DNA of 64,000 bases from Clostridia bacterium (lineage in GTDB: Bacteria > Bacillota > Clostridia > Oscillospirales > CAG-272), in assembly GCA_017452525.1 (NCBI GenBank), contig JAFTMG010000006.1:188982-252981 (forward strand). The letters are read 5' to 3'. Position 1 is the stretch's first letter; every line of letters begins with the position of its first letter. A program made the translations under genes and the position numbers. Below the pieces are notes generated by a model. It did no database searches. It saw only the letters and a list, made by a program, of their open reading frames with translations, and was not told the origin of the DNA. Positions 1-9,001 of the stretch are shown piece after piece.

Positions 1-1125
1 CTTCTCGCCGTATTTTCTCTGCTTTTCGCTCGCCTCCCGCTGGGCGGATTCCACTTGGGTCAATTGAGCGGAAAGCTCCTCGATCTTCTGCAAATGGCTG
101 CCGCAGGTCGCCGTCTCGGTCTCGATCGAACGGTTGACGCTGGCAACGGTTCCCTCCGCAGCGGCGCGCAGTTCCTTGGTATGAGCGATGTTGTTCTCCG
201 CCACGCGGTATTGGCTGTCCAGATCGTGGTTTTTGTTGGTCTGCTCACGGATCTGCGTCAAAAGCTCCTCAGAGTGCTGCTTGCCGCTCTGCGCCGCCTC
301 GTACAGACGGTCATCCTGTGCCTGAAGACTGGCGATCGCTTCCTCCGTGTTTTTCAGATCGAAGGAGGAACGCGCAAAATTTTCCTCAGTCGCGGTGATG
401 TCGGCGCGAAGCTTTTCGGTATCGTACAACCAAAGCTGCACGTCCACCTTTTTCTTGATCTCGTGCAGTTCAATGGCACGCTTTGCCTTCTCCGCTTCCT
501 TTTCCAGCGGGCCGACCTGGCTCTCTACTTCAAGGAAAATATCGTTGACACGGGTCATGTTGTCCTCGGTCGCCGCCAGCTTGCGCTCTGCCTCCGTCTT
601 TTTGTGGCGGAATTTGGCAATACCCGAGGCATCCTCAAATACCGTTCTTCTCTCTTCACTCTTACGGGAGACCATTTCGGCGATCTTACCCTGACCGATG
701 ATGGAATAGCCGTCTCTGCCGACACCCGTATTCATAAACAGCTCGTAAATATCGCGCAATCGGACCGCCTTGCGGTTGATGAAATATTCACTTTCCCCCG
801 CGCGATAATAGCGGCGGGTCACCGTCACCTCATCGTAGGGCGACTCCAGACGCATATTGGGATCGGTATTGTCGAAGGTAACGGAGACCTCCGCGTAGCC
901 CATCGGTCGGCGGCTGGATGCGCCTCCGAAAATGATATCCTCCATTTTGGTGCCGCGCATGGATTTGCTGGAGATCTCGCCCAGCACCCAGCGCATAGCA
1001 TCCGCAATATTGGATTTGCCGCTTCCGTTGGGTCCCACGATGACCGTGGTACCCTCTTCAAAGGTCAGCTTGGTTTTATCCGGAAATGACTTGAAGCCTT
1101 GCAGTTCCAGCGATTTTAAGTACAC
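1..1125 (-). CDS. smc: Chromosome segregation protein SMC, N-terminal part (truncated at window edge)
   Basis: The frame reads to the first base of the window without a stop, so only about 375 N-terminal codons are present; a full SMC has about 1,190. SMC is the ATPase of the condensin-like complex with ScpA and ScpB that organises the chromosome. The start is a GTG preceded by GGAGGG, giving a YLKSLELQGFKSF opening typical of SMC. The Walker A motif GPNGSGKSN lies near residue 32. The head domain continues to about residue 165 and is followed by a Glu/Lys/Gln-rich coiled coil. The gene follows the radical SAM gene on the same strand, 56 bases downstream, and probably shares its transcript. 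The identification is clear. Confidence 0.95.
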   Translation of the reverse strand, partial: MYLKSLELQGFKSFPDKTKLTFEEGTTVIVGPNGSGKSNIADAMRWVLGEISSKSMRGTKMEDIIFGGASSRRPMGYAEVSVTFDNTDPNMRLESPYDEVTVTRRYYRAGESEYFINRKAVRLRDIYELFMNTGVGRDGYSIIGQGKIAEMVSRKSEERRTVFEDASGIAKFRHKKTEAERKLAATEDNMTRVNDIFLEVESQVGPLEKEAEKAKRAIELHEIKKKVDVQLWLYDTEKLRADITATEENFARSSFDLKNTEEAIASLQAQDDRLYEAAQSGKQHSEELLTQIREQTNKNHDLDSQYRVAENNIAHTKELRAAAEGTVASVNRSIETETATCGSHLQKIEELSAQLTQVESAQREASEKQRKYGEK

Positions 1126-1181
1126 TTTTTCCCTCCGTCCCGAGTTTTCAACGGATCGTTGCAAACTCAAGCTTTTTTATC

Positions 1182-2210
1182 TCAATTATCACACATGATT
1201 TCAATTTGATATCCTTGCAGGCGGTCCGTTTCCAAGACCCGGATACGCCGCAAGCTAAACTCACGGCAAAGCCGCGTTGCGTTGGCGCGTCGATGCCCCA
1301 CCGCACGGGACGCCGCGCCACGCGGCACGAAAAGCCGTATCACCCCGTCGTTTGGCAAGGATACACGAAGCATTGCCTCGCGGATCCGACGGTAAAACAC
1401 CTCGCTCATGGCAAGCTCGCCCACCGCGCTCTCATTGGCACCGCCCCAAACAGTATCGGGATCGGAAAGATTTTCCGAGGCACAAAGACCGACGCGGATG
1501 ACGGGCAGCGAGGCACGCGCGAAGATCTCCAGCACATCGGCAGTCCGCTCCAGCATCTCCGACTGCGGCAGCACACGGTACACGCCCCGCTCTGCCATGC
1601 GGCAAAGCGCGGTATTCCGAAAGACTACCGTGGGATACACTCTGGCGGCATCCGCACCGAGAGAAACGATGCGCTCTGCCGTCATGCGCTCACTCGCGCC
1701 ATCCGCGGCGGGCAAACCGATCATCATCTGCCCCACCAGACGAAAGCCGTGCGCCTTCACGCTCTCGCACGCGCGCTCCGCCGTTTTGCCGTCATGCCCA
1801 CGGGCAGAAGCGGTAAGAACACGGTCATCCATGCTCTGCAATCCCAGCTCCACCGTTTCCACCGCATAGTGGGACAGGATCTCCAGGATCTCCCCATCCA
1901 CATAGTCGGGGCGGGTGGAAAGTCGGATCGCGTGAACGTCACCTGCTCGCACGTATTCCTGCGCCAGCTCCAAAAGCGAGATCATCAGTCCGCGGTCGAT
2001 ACCGGTAAAGGATCCGCCAAAAAAAGCGATCTCCCGATGGCGGCAATCCCCCAGCGTGGCAAGTGCCGTTTCGATCTCGTCTCTTACGCGGGACAGATCA
2101 AAATCACCGTGCCCCGAGATGGTACGCTGATTGCAGAACACGCAGGTATGAGGGCACCCGAGATGCGGAATGAAAATCGGAATATTGGCGTGCTGTCTCG
2201 TTCCCGACAT
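1182..2210 (-). CDS. Elp3-like radical SAM protein
   Basis: This 342-residue protein has a radical SAM cluster motif CPHTCVFC near residue 18, then the glycine-rich FFGGSFTG and the ELGLQSMDD segment seen in the Elp3/HemN-type branch. The C-terminal part matches the extension of clostridial Elp3-like proteins but there is no recognisable acetyltransferase domain. The position directly before smc is common in Clostridia. An in-frame GTG at 2258 lies right beside a -10 box, so I chose the ATG at 2210, which follows GAGGAAGGGGG. The substrate is unknown; a tRNA or other nucleic-acid modification is a guess. Confidence 0.85.
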   Translation of the reverse strand: MSGTRQHANIPIFIPHLGCPHTCVFCNQRTISGHGDFDLSRVRDEIETALATLGDCRHREIAFFGGSFTGIDRGLMISLLELAQEYVRAGDVHAIRLSTRPDYVDGEILEILSHYAVETVELGLQSMDDRVLTASARGHDGKTAERACESVKAHGFRLVGQMMIGLPAADGASERMTAERIVSLGADAARVYPTVVFRNTALCRMAERGVYRVLPQSEMLERTADVLEIFARASLPVIRVGLCASENLSDPDTVWGGANESAVGELAMSEVFYRRIREAMLRVSLPNDGVIRLFVPRGAASRAVGHRRANATRLCREFSLRRIRVLETDRLQGYQIEIMCDN

Positions 2211-2261
2211 TTCTTCCGCCCCCTTCCTCACCGCTTGAAAAAGCGCAAAATTTATCACTAT

Positions 2262-2290
2262 ATTATATCACAGAATACGCGTCTTGTCCA
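2262..2290 (-). promoter_or_regulatory. Promoter for the radical SAM-smc operon
   Basis: On the minus strand TGGACA is followed after 17 bases by TATAAT. Transcription would start near 2255 and enter the gene at 2210. It rules out the upstream GTG start at 2258. Confidence 0.7.
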
Positions 2291-2350
2291 GCATTATTTT
2301 TCATATGGCGTCTTTTTTTCCTCCATATGGCAAAACAAGCGGAAAATTCC

Positions 2351-2379
2351 TTGACTTTTTCTTATATATATAGTAAAAT
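2351..2379 (+). promoter_or_regulatory. Promoter for the CvpA-like gene
   Basis: TTGACT and TAAAAT are separated by 17 bases, about 45 bases before the start codon at 2423. Confidence 0.65.
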
Positions 2380-2422
2380 AAAAGCACGACATCATTAAAT
2401 TTCTTTTTGGAGGTATCTACAT

Positions 2423-4216
2423 ATGTATCCCAACTCCATGATGTTTGCGGGCATTTTTGCCGCCTTGATCCTTATTTGGGTCGTTCTCGGTGTTCTGCTT
2501 GCAATCAAGCGCGGATTTTTCCCCTCTCTGATCCGTCTCGTCATGATCGCGGCTTGCTTCGCGGTCGCCTTTTTCCTGGCATCCTTCCTGGCAGTCAAGC
2601 TCACGGGCTACGCCGACGGACTGATGCAAAAATTCATGGGGGACTCTCTGGCACAGATCGAGACCCACAGCCCCTCCACGGCGGATCTGATCCACCACCT
2701 CCCCGTAGCGCTGATGGCGCCTGCGCTGTTCGTCTCCATCTTCTTCCTTCTGAAGTGGCTCACGCTCATCGTCTTCCGCGTGCTGAAGGCCATTCTGCCC
2801 TCCCGCTCCTCGCTTCTCTTCCGCCTTCTCGGCGGTGTGACCGGTGCGCTCTCTTCCCTGATCTGCGTTCTCGTGATCCTGCTCCCTCTCTGGGGCACGT
2901 TGCACGTGGGACATCACACCATTCTGACACTGTCTGAGGCGGATCTGAAGCAGAACGGGTCTCTTTCCGCCACGGTGGAGAAGATCGAAAAGGTTGACAC
3001 CACACTGATCGCGCCCGCAACAGATAACCTGACGGCAGAGATCTTTACCGATCAGGGCAGCAATATTCTGTATGACTCCCTGACCAAGTTCCAGCTGCAG
3101 GGGCAGGATGTGATCCTCGGCGACGAGGTGATCGCTCTCTCCCAAACCGCGGCTGACGCGCTCACCTTCGCGGATACCGTGTCGGACGGCTTTGAGATCA
3201 CCAACATGACCGCAGAGCAGGAATCCGCGCTTCGTTCCCTGATCGAGGATGTGGACCACTCGGATCTGCTCCGCAATATCAGCGCGGAATGGATCGTTGC
3301 CATCGCAGACGCTTGGCAGAAGGACGAGGCGTTTATGGGCATTGCGCCCCCCGCCGTCGATGCCAACATAAAGCCGCTGGTGCAGACCCTGCTCGGCTAC
3401 GTTGCCTCCACCGATGAGAGCAAGATCGCGGAGGATCTGAACACCTTCGTGGATCTGCTTGCACTGATTCCCCAGGGAGATCTTTCCAAGATGCTGACCA
3501 ACAACGTCTTTCTCAACGACCTTGCAACCGTCCTTGGGAACCATGAGCGTTTTCGTGATTTCTTCGCCGAATGGCTGGCGGATCTCGGCTCTGCATGGTC
3601 TGTCAAGCAGCCCTTTGACGGTCTGAGCAGACCTGCGACCAACGAAATGATCGATCCTCTCCTCAACTCCCTCTTCGCCATCATCGGCACAACCAACGGC
3701 GAGTGCATCGGCGATGATCTGGAAGGTCTCTCCGAGATCACCGGAATCATGAACAAATACGAGATCCTGAACGCGGAAAAATCCGAAAAGGAGATCGCCT
3801 CCTTGTTGTCGAAGGGCACCATCGTGACCGAGCTGACCGCCGTGCTGACCGAGCATGAAAGATTTGCTCCCATTCTGGATACCGTGACCGGTCTGGGACT
3901 TTCCATGATCTCCAGCCAGTTGAGCATTTCCCTCCCCGATTCCGATACACTGAAGGATCTTTCCGCCAACGTATCCACCACGCTCAACGGTATTCTGGAT
4001 AAGCCTGCCGAGGAGCAAAAGGAAGCCATCGTAACCGAAGTAGAAAAAGCCATTCAGGATTATAAGGTGGACGTTCCCGAGGGCGTTTCCGATATGGTTG
4101 CACAGACCATTGTAAACAAGTTCGGTTCGGCAGAAAGCATCTCCGAGCAAAACGTTTCCGAGCATCTGGCGGGACTTTACGACTCCGTCGGTGATTTGGA
4201 TTCCTTCTTCAAGTAA
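2423..4216 (+). CDS. CvpA-like membrane protein with large C-terminal domain
   Basis: The 597-residue product starts after a strong GGAGG. The first 160 or so residues hold about four membrane segments (roughly 8-27, 34-58, 92-112 and 128-158) and resemble the CvpA/colicin V production family, which is usually only 160-200 residues long. The remaining 430 residues are soluble, helical and rich in acidic and hydroxylated residues, with loosely repeated segments around 255-440 (for example GDDLEGLSEI against EDLNTFVDLL). It is monocistronic between its own promoter and a terminator. Function is unknown. The CvpA link is a weak inference from hydropathy and general appearance. Confidence 0.7.
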   Translation: MYPNSMMFAGIFAALILIWVVLGVLLAIKRGFFPSLIRLVMIAACFAVAFFLASFLAVKLTGYADGLMQKFMGDSLAQIETHSPSTADLIHHLPVALMAPALFVSIFFLLKWLTLIVFRVLKAILPSRSSLLFRLLGGVTGALSSLICVLVILLPLWGTLHVGHHTILTLSEADLKQNGSLSATVEKIEKVDTTLIAPATDNLTAEIFTDQGSNILYDSLTKFQLQGQDVILGDEVIALSQTAADALTFADTVSDGFEITNMTAEQESALRSLIEDVDHSDLLRNISAEWIVAIADAWQKDEAFMGIAPPAVDANIKPLVQTLLGYVASTDESKIAEDLNTFVDLLALIPQGDLSKMLTNNVFLNDLATVLGNHERFRDFFAEWLADLGSAWSVKQPFDGLSRPATNEMIDPLLNSLFAIIGTTNGECIGDDLEGLSEITGIMNKYEILNAEKSEKEIASLLSKGTIVTELTAVLTEHERFAPILDTVTGLGLSMISSQLSISLPDSDTLKDLSANVSTTLNGILDKPAEEQKEAIVTEVEKAIQDYKVDVPEGVSDMVAQTIVNKFGSAESISEQNVSEHLAGLYDSVGDLDSFFK

Positions 4217-4250
4217 TATTCCATGCATTTCCCCGCAGCGGGAAACGCCA

Positions 4251-4285
4251 AAAGAGCCGACAGGGACGTTCCCCGTCGGCTCTTT
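4251..4285. terminator. Bidirectional intrinsic terminator
   Basis: An 11-base inverted repeat AAAGAGCCGAC/GTCGGCTCTTT with A and T tracts lies between the convergent genes ending at 4216 and 4299 and can serve both. Confidence 0.85.
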
Positions 4286-4298
4286 CCTTATTTCACGT

Positions 4299-5105
4299 TT
4301 AACAGCAGGTCGCGCCGTAGCACTCGCCGTTGACGATAAGGGATCTTCCCTCCCATTCACGGGCGGGCTCCGCATCCAATAGCGTCACGATCGTGGGTGC
4401 CACGTCCTTGATACTGATCACGCCCAGATCCCGTCCTGCGGGGAAGCTCTTGCCGCAGAACAGCATAGGAATGGTCATATCCTCGGGCAGATCGGAGCCA
4501 TGTCCGCGCCCGTGTCCGCCGTGGTCTGCCAGAACGATCATCGTGTAATCATCCGGAAGCGCACGGTATACGCGCTCGATGCAATCGAACGCCTTGTAGA
4601 TGCTCTTTTCGTATTGCTCACTCATCCAGCCGCAATCATGTCCGCCCACCTCATCCGTCTCGCCGAGATACAGGAAGGTAAAATCGGTATGCTCCTTCTC
4701 CAGATGCGCCAGGAAGGCATCGGTGATGGCAATATCGGTATCGCGGTAGCGGTGCTGATTCAGCATCACCGAGGTCCATACACGGTCGGGGCGTGCCAGA
4801 TCGCGCAGCTCCTGCCAGGTGTAAAACATGGCGGTGGATCTGCCCGCACGTGCCAGCTGCTCATAAAGACCGTCTATCGGGCGCACCTGAGGGGTGTAGG
4901 TATTGGTCGTGATCCCATGTCGGTCGGGATCTACGCTGTGGAAGAGCGACATGTGACACGGCAAGGTCACCGAAGGGAAGACCGTTCTCGCGGTCAGCGA
5001 ATAGGAGGACTTCTCCATCAGCTCGCGAACAAAGGGATGACCGCATGCCAGCATACCGTCGGGGCGCATGCCGTCCACCAAAATCAAAACAACCTTTTCA
5101 CTCAT
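4299..5105 (-). CDS. Alkaline phosphatase superfamily (nucleotide pyrophosphatase/phosphodiesterase-like) protein
   Basis: The 268-residue protein opens with VVLILVDGMRPDGM, carrying the first metal-binding Asp. The nucleophile Thr is in FPSVTLPCHMSLF, and later metal ligands appear in LGETDEVGGHDCG and LADHGGHGRGH. This is the arrangement of type I phosphodiesterases/nucleotide pyrophosphatases. No signal peptide is seen, so it is probably cytoplasmic. The ATG at 5105 was chosen because AAGGAGGG lies just before it; the frame extends 11 codons further upstream without a site. It sits 13 bases after the metallophosphoesterase gene, so the two are very likely co-transcribed. Confidence 0.85.
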   Translation of the reverse strand: MSEKVVLILVDGMRPDGMLACGHPFVRELMEKSSYSLTARTVFPSVTLPCHMSLFHSVDPDRHGITTNTYTPQVRPIDGLYEQLARAGRSTAMFYTWQELRDLARPDRVWTSVMLNQHRYRDTDIAITDAFLAHLEKEHTDFTFLYLGETDEVGGHDCGWMSEQYEKSIYKAFDCIERVYRALPDDYTMIVLADHGGHGRGHGSDLPEDMTIPMLFCGKSFPAGRDLGVISIKDVAPTIVTLLDAEPAREWEGRSLIVNGECYGATCC

Positions 5106-5118
5106 ATCTCTTCCCTCC

Positions 5119-6249
5119 TTACAGCTTGGTATCCTCAAGGATCTCGCCGCTATCCGTATTGAAGATCACACGGATCTCCTCGCCGTCCATCGAAACCGCA
5201 CAACCGTGGAAATGCTCCTCGGGACGGTCCTTGTTGGGCATAAACGGCTTGGAGCCGATCACCGCCGTGCATGGCTGACCCAAATGGTCAAGCTCGCCAC
5301 CCACAGGGAGGATCTTGGTCGTATGGTTATGACCGAAGAGCATCAGATCCGGCTTGATATGCTCGCGCAGAAGAGCGCACCATTCACCGTAAAGTTCCTG
5401 CTCAATATCGAAGGGCGGGTGGTTGACAAAGGAGAACGGAATGTGGCAGATCACCAGCTTATGCTTGACATCCTCTGCCGCGTATTCCTCCTCGGCGCGA
5501 CGGATCACGTCACGGATAAACTGCGTCTCGCGGAGACGGAACTGGTGGAAGCAGATGGTATGACCGTATTCGGCATTGGTATCCGGCTTATCCTCACCGC
5601 AATCCAGCACCATGCCCCAGATATTACCTGCGCGGAAGGTATAGTAGGTTCTGCCGTTATCGGTCGGGGTATATTCGGCAAAATTCTCGGCACAGATGCC
5701 GCGGGTGTCGTGGTTGCCGCGGGAGAACACCACGGGACGGCTGCCGCCCGTGATCCCCGAAGCGATCTCACAGACCGCGTTGAAATTCTCTACCCTGCCG
5801 CTATGATTGGGGATATCACCGTTGAGGACCAACAGATCGATATCGTCTCCCCAATAGCGACCTGCCGCTACCGGACTCTTGACCAGATTGTGCGCGTCGG
5901 ACACGTGATAGATGCGCACCGGGTCTCCCGTGACCGGGCGGAAATCGTAGGTGATCTCCACGGGCTCCTCACTGGTGGGAAAATAGGGCTTGCGTTCGAT
6001 CATCTTGCGATAGACCACCGTATAGCTCCGCTCGCGGTCCAGCGCCTCCATCGGCACTTCCACGCGGTGCATGTTGGTGTTGGAGCGAAGAATACCGTTG
6101 GACTCGTCATAATATACTTCCTCGCCAACCTTGACCCAAACGATCACCTCGCAGGAGAACGGCATGAAGATCTGATACGTATTTTTCAGGGCAAATACAG
6201 TCGGATTGGCAACCATATTCACGGGAATTTCTTTTTGCGTACTCATCAT
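5119..6249 (-). CDS. Calcineurin-like metallophosphoesterase
   Basis: The 376-residue protein has an N-terminal beta-rich domain of about 115 residues, then a metallophosphoesterase core with the metal-binding motifs HVSDAHN, LNGDIPN, SRGNHDTRG, HIPFSF and FGHNH in the expected order. There is no signal peptide. Three in-frame starts (GTG 6255, ATG 6249, ATG 6246) lie together; ATG 6249 has the best spacing from AAAGGA. It heads a two-gene operon with the alkaline-phosphatase-type gene downstream. A role in phosphate-ester or nucleotide salvage is inference. Confidence 0.88.
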   Translation of the reverse strand: MMSTQKEIPVNMVANPTVFALKNTYQIFMPFSCEVIVWVKVGEEVYYDESNGILRSNTNMHRVEVPMEALDRERSYTVVYRKMIERKPYFPTSEEPVEITYDFRPVTGDPVRIYHVSDAHNLVKSPVAAGRYWGDDIDLLVLNGDIPNHSGRVENFNAVCEIASGITGGSRPVVFSRGNHDTRGICAENFAEYTPTDNGRTYYTFRAGNIWGMVLDCGEDKPDTNAEYGHTICFHQFRLRETQFIRDVIRRAEEEYAAEDVKHKLVICHIPFSFVNHPPFDIEQELYGEWCALLREHIKPDLMLFGHNHTTKILPVGGELDHLGQPCTAVIGSKPFMPNKDRPEEHFHGCAVSMDGEEIRVIFNTDSGEILEDTKL

Positions 6250-6287
6250 TGTCACAGTCCTTTCCTATCAAAATAAGGGGATAACTC

Positions 6288-6316
6288 ATTGTAGCACACT
6301 CAAATCGCAATTGCAA
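6288..6316 (-). promoter_or_regulatory. Promoter for the metallophosphoesterase operon
   Basis: Minus-strand TTGCAA, 17 bases, then TACAAT, about 40 bases before the start codon. Confidence 0.6.
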
Positions 6317-6417
6317 TCTTTTTCTGAAAAATTTATTTCAAGATGCCATTATATTCCATAAAAAGTATTTAAATGGATGTTAGTGAATTTTATTCCTGTA
6401 TTTTTTTGGCAAAACCC

Positions 6418-6445
6418 TTGATTTTTTCAAAAAAAAGAGTATAAT
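6418..6445 (+). promoter_or_regulatory. Promoter for the FliB-like gene
   Basis: TTGATT and TATAAT are separated by 16 bases; the GGAGGT ribosome site follows about 24 bases downstream. Confidence 0.65.
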
Positions 6446-6487
6446 ATGTTCTGTTATTTTTTGCAAGTCGGAGGTCAGATCTTCTGT

Positions 6488-7687
6488 ATGTCATCCTCAC
6501 ATACTTACACAGTCCCCGCCTATTACCCCGAATTTCGCTGTAAAACAGGCGACTGTCGACACCCTTGCTGCACCGGATGGGACATTGCTATTTCTATGAA
6601 CGAATATTTTCGTATGCTCGGCATGGACTGCTCGCCCGAATTGCGGCGGCGGTTGGACACCGCCTTTCATCTTGCGGATGATCCGAGCGAATACCATTAC
6701 GCCGTCATTTCCCCCCGTTGGGATGGCGATTGTCCCCTTCACCTGCCAAACGGCTATTGCGGTCTGCAATGCGAATGTGGAGAGGATGCCATTCCCTCGA
6801 TCTGCCGCTATTATCCGCGCAGTCCGAAAACGCGATATGCATATCAATGTCAATGCTCCAACAGCTGTGAGGCTGTAGTCGAACTACTCTTCTCCATGCA
6901 GGAGCCGATGACCTTTCTCCGCCGCCCGCTGTCGTTTCATATGGTTGAGCATGTCCCGCATGAAAATGATCCTGTCGCCCGACTTTTCCCTGCCATCCAA
7001 AAGGCATGCCTGCATATTCTTCAGGATCGCACCCGCCCGTTTTCTCTGCGGCTTCAGCATCTGGGAGAGCTGACGATGGTACTGGACGTCCCCTATCATC
7101 GAGAAAATGCCGATGGTATGCGGGCCCTGCTTCCCTTTGCCGCCACGGCAGCACATGCCGATCAACAAGAGTATCAGCAGCCCGGAAACCGTGAGCTACT
7201 CAGCGCACTGACATTCCTGCGGGATTACCTCTGCCATTTGGAATCCTCGCAGGCAAACCTCGCACAGGAATCCGAATCTGCACGCACCCTTTTGGGCATA
7301 CCGGCTGACGGTCCGCTTCCGACAGAGGTTGCCTCGCGCTGGGTAAGCTACCGTGAGCAATTTAATCGCTTTTTCCCTGACAACGAGAGACAGTTGGAGC
7401 AGCTCTTTGTCAATCATCTGTGTTATGACTGCTATCCATTCTCGCCCGACCACAAAACCCTGTGGGACAGCTTTCTCTCCTTCTGCACCGCATACGCGCT
7501 GGTCATCCTTTTCTCCGTCTGCCATCTGGCGCAACTCGGACATGCGGACAATGCCGCCTATGCAGATATTGTCGCCGCGGTGTTCCGCATGGTGGAGCAC
7601 ACCGCCTTTACGCGCAACACGGCAATTCTGACACGGCGCTTCCATTTTTATCTTCCCGAGCAGATCATGCTGTTGACCGAACTATAA
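6488..7687 (+). CDS. FliB-like Cys-cluster protein (flagellin lysine-N-methylase family)
   Basis: The 399-residue protein starts PAYYPEFRCKTGDCRHPCCTGW, then has the cysteine-rich stretch CPLHL, CGLQCECG and SICRYYPR within the first 135 residues. This layout, with the cluster probably holding an Fe-S centre, is that of the FliB family, named for flagellin lysine methylation in Salmonella. The C-terminal half is helical and poorly conserved. No flagellar gene is in the window, so a different substrate is possible. The ATG at 6488 was chosen over an upstream frame extension because GGAGGT precedes it (12-base spacing, slightly long). Confidence 0.75.
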   Translation: MSSSHTYTVPAYYPEFRCKTGDCRHPCCTGWDIAISMNEYFRMLGMDCSPELRRRLDTAFHLADDPSEYHYAVISPRWDGDCPLHLPNGYCGLQCECGEDAIPSICRYYPRSPKTRYAYQCQCSNSCEAVVELLFSMQEPMTFLRRPLSFHMVEHVPHENDPVARLFPAIQKACLHILQDRTRPFSLRLQHLGELTMVLDVPYHRENADGMRALLPFAATAAHADQQEYQQPGNRELLSALTFLRDYLCHLESSQANLAQESESARTLLGIPADGPLPTEVASRWVSYREQFNRFFPDNERQLEQLFVNHLCYDCYPFSPDHKTLWDSFLSFCTAYALVILFSVCHLAQLGHADNAAYADIVAAVFRMVEHTAFTRNTAILTRRFHFYLPEQIMLLTEL

Positions 7688-7730
7688 CAGAACGGACCGA
7701 TCCCATCCACGGATCGGTCCGTTCTGTTTT
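7686..7730. terminator. Bidirectional intrinsic terminator
   Basis: A perfect 18-base inverted repeat (AACAGAACGGACCGATCC and its complement) with a 7-base loop separates the convergent genes. It overlaps the last bases of both. Confidence 0.88.
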
Positions 7731-8289
7731 AATTGGTCTTTTTGAAATATGCCTGCGAATGAGAACATACGGGGCAGATCTGCGGGGGCTCCTTGGCGGT
7801 GATCACATAGCCGCAATTGAGGCAGATCCATTTGGTCTGCGCCGAATCGGAGGTAAACACACTGCCTTCCCGAACGCTCTTCAGATACGTCAGATAGCGC
7901 TCCTCGTGCCGCTTCTCGATCTCGGCAACACGGTCAAAGAGATAGGCGATCTGCTCAAAGCCCTCGGCACGGGCAGTTGCCGCAAATTCGGCGTACATGG
8001 TCTCCCACTCGAAATGCTCTCCGCCTGCCGCCGCCTCCAGATTGCGCTCAGTGCCGCTCCAACCGCCCAGATAGCGGAACCAGATCTCGGCATGCTCCTT
8101 TTCGTTGCCCGCCGTCTCGGCAAAAATATCGGCGATCTCCTCATAGCCGTCGCTTCTCGCCTTTGCCTCAAACCACCGATAGCGCAAATACGCCTGCGAC
8201 TCACCGCTGAGCGCGGTATGCAGATTCTGCTCGGTTCGGCTTCCTTTCAGGCTTTCCAGAATGTTTTCCTGCACGGTATAGCTTGCCAT
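7729..8289 (-). CDS. rbr: Rubrerythrin
   Basis: This 186-residue protein has the ferritin-like diiron domain with two helix-pair motifs (LSGESQAYLRYRWF and EKEHAEIWF; EFAATARAEGFEQIA and EKRHEERY). A C-terminal rubredoxin domain binds iron through CLNCGY and CPVCSHS. Rubrerythrins reduce hydrogen peroxide in anaerobes. The ATG follows TGAGGA at good spacing. No separate promoter is evident in the 59 bases after the GNAT gene, so it may be read from that gene's transcript. Confidence 0.95.
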   Translation of the reverse strand: MASYTVQENILESLKGSRTEQNLHTALSGESQAYLRYRWFEAKARSDGYEEIADIFAETAGNEKEHAEIWFRYLGGWSGTERNLEAAAGGEHFEWETMYAEFAATARAEGFEQIAYLFDRVAEIEKRHEERYLTYLKSVREGSVFTSDSAQTKWICLNCGYVITAKEPPQICPVCSHSQAYFKKTN

Positions 8290-8348
8290 AAAATATCCTC
8301 AGCTTTCCTCAAGATATTTTAAGCATCGCCAGACCGAGGGGCTTCTAT

Positions 8349-8939
8349 TCAGTAACCGCCGCGTTCCCATGAAAAATATTCGGAGCGCAGAATGGAGCAG
8401 ATGCCCACGTTGCGGTAATCTCCCTTAATATACATGCTCTGCCGCAGCATTCCCTCAAAGGTCATCCCGTTTTTCTCCATCACACGGCGGGATGCCTCGT
8501 TTCCCTCCATGAACTTTGCCTCAATGCGATTGACCTCCAACCTTTGAAAGCCGAATCGAATCACCTCGCGGACCGCCTCCGTAGCGATCCCTCTTCCCCA
8601 GAAGGAGGGGTGCAGAACGTAGCCGATCTCCGCGCAATCCGCCTCGCAATGAAATCGGGTAAAGCCGCAGGTGCCGATCATGCGCCCGCTCGCCCGCTCG
8701 ATCACAGCCCAATCGAAAAAATCCCCCGCCGCATAATGCGCGCTGATGTATGCCAGGTATTCCCGCGTGTACTGTATGTCAGGATGCGGATCCCACGTCA
8801 GATGTCTCGTCACGTCGCTTCTGTGCGCGTAATCAAACATATCCTCCGCGTCACTTACCAGCATACGGCGCAATATCAGCCGCTCGGTCTCAAGCTGCGG
8901 AATATGTGAAAATATATGGTAAATCGTTTGTTTTTTCAT
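8349..8939 (-). CDS. GNAT family N-acetyltransferase (RimJ/RimL-like)
   Basis: The 196-residue product shows the RimJ/RimL pattern: TERLILRRM at the start, GTCGFTRF in the middle strand, IGYVLHPSFWGRGIATEAVREVI as the acetyl-CoA pyrophosphate loop, and ASRRVMEKNGMTFEG at the end. Such enzymes acetylate protein N-termini or small molecules; the substrate cannot be told from sequence. The gene has its own promoter and reads toward rubrerythrin. Confidence 0.9.
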   Translation of the reverse strand: MKKQTIYHIFSHIPQLETERLILRRMLVSDAEDMFDYAHRSDVTRHLTWDPHPDIQYTREYLAYISAHYAAGDFFDWAVIERASGRMIGTCGFTRFHCEADCAEIGYVLHPSFWGRGIATEAVREVIRFGFQRLEVNRIEAKFMEGNEASRRVMEKNGMTFEGMLRQSMYIKGDYRNVGICSILRSEYFSWERGGY

Positions 8940-8972
8940 CAGCCTTCTCTTTTCGGAAAGATTACATTATTC

Positions 8973-9001
8973 ATTATAAGCCATTGTCTCACGGATTGCA
9001 A
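8973..9001 (-). promoter_or_regulatory. Promoter for the GNAT (and probably rubrerythrin) genes
   Basis: Minus-strand TTGCAA, 17 bases, then consensus TATAAT, 34 bases before the start codon. Confidence 0.65.

Noticed and set aside
55..1089. A 344-codon plus-strand frame over the smc fragment
   Set aside because: The opposite strand encodes unmistakable SMC motifs with a GTG start and GGAGGG.
2417..4375. A 652-codon minus-strand frame opposite the CvpA-like gene
   Set aside because: It crosses the bidirectional terminator and runs into the 3' end of the alkaline-phosphatase-type gene in another frame, so it is not a gene. The plus-strand frame has a promoter, GGAGG and membrane helices.
8290..8348. 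A possible separate promoter for rubrerythrin
   Set aside because: No -35/-10 pair with acceptable spacing is present in this short gap.
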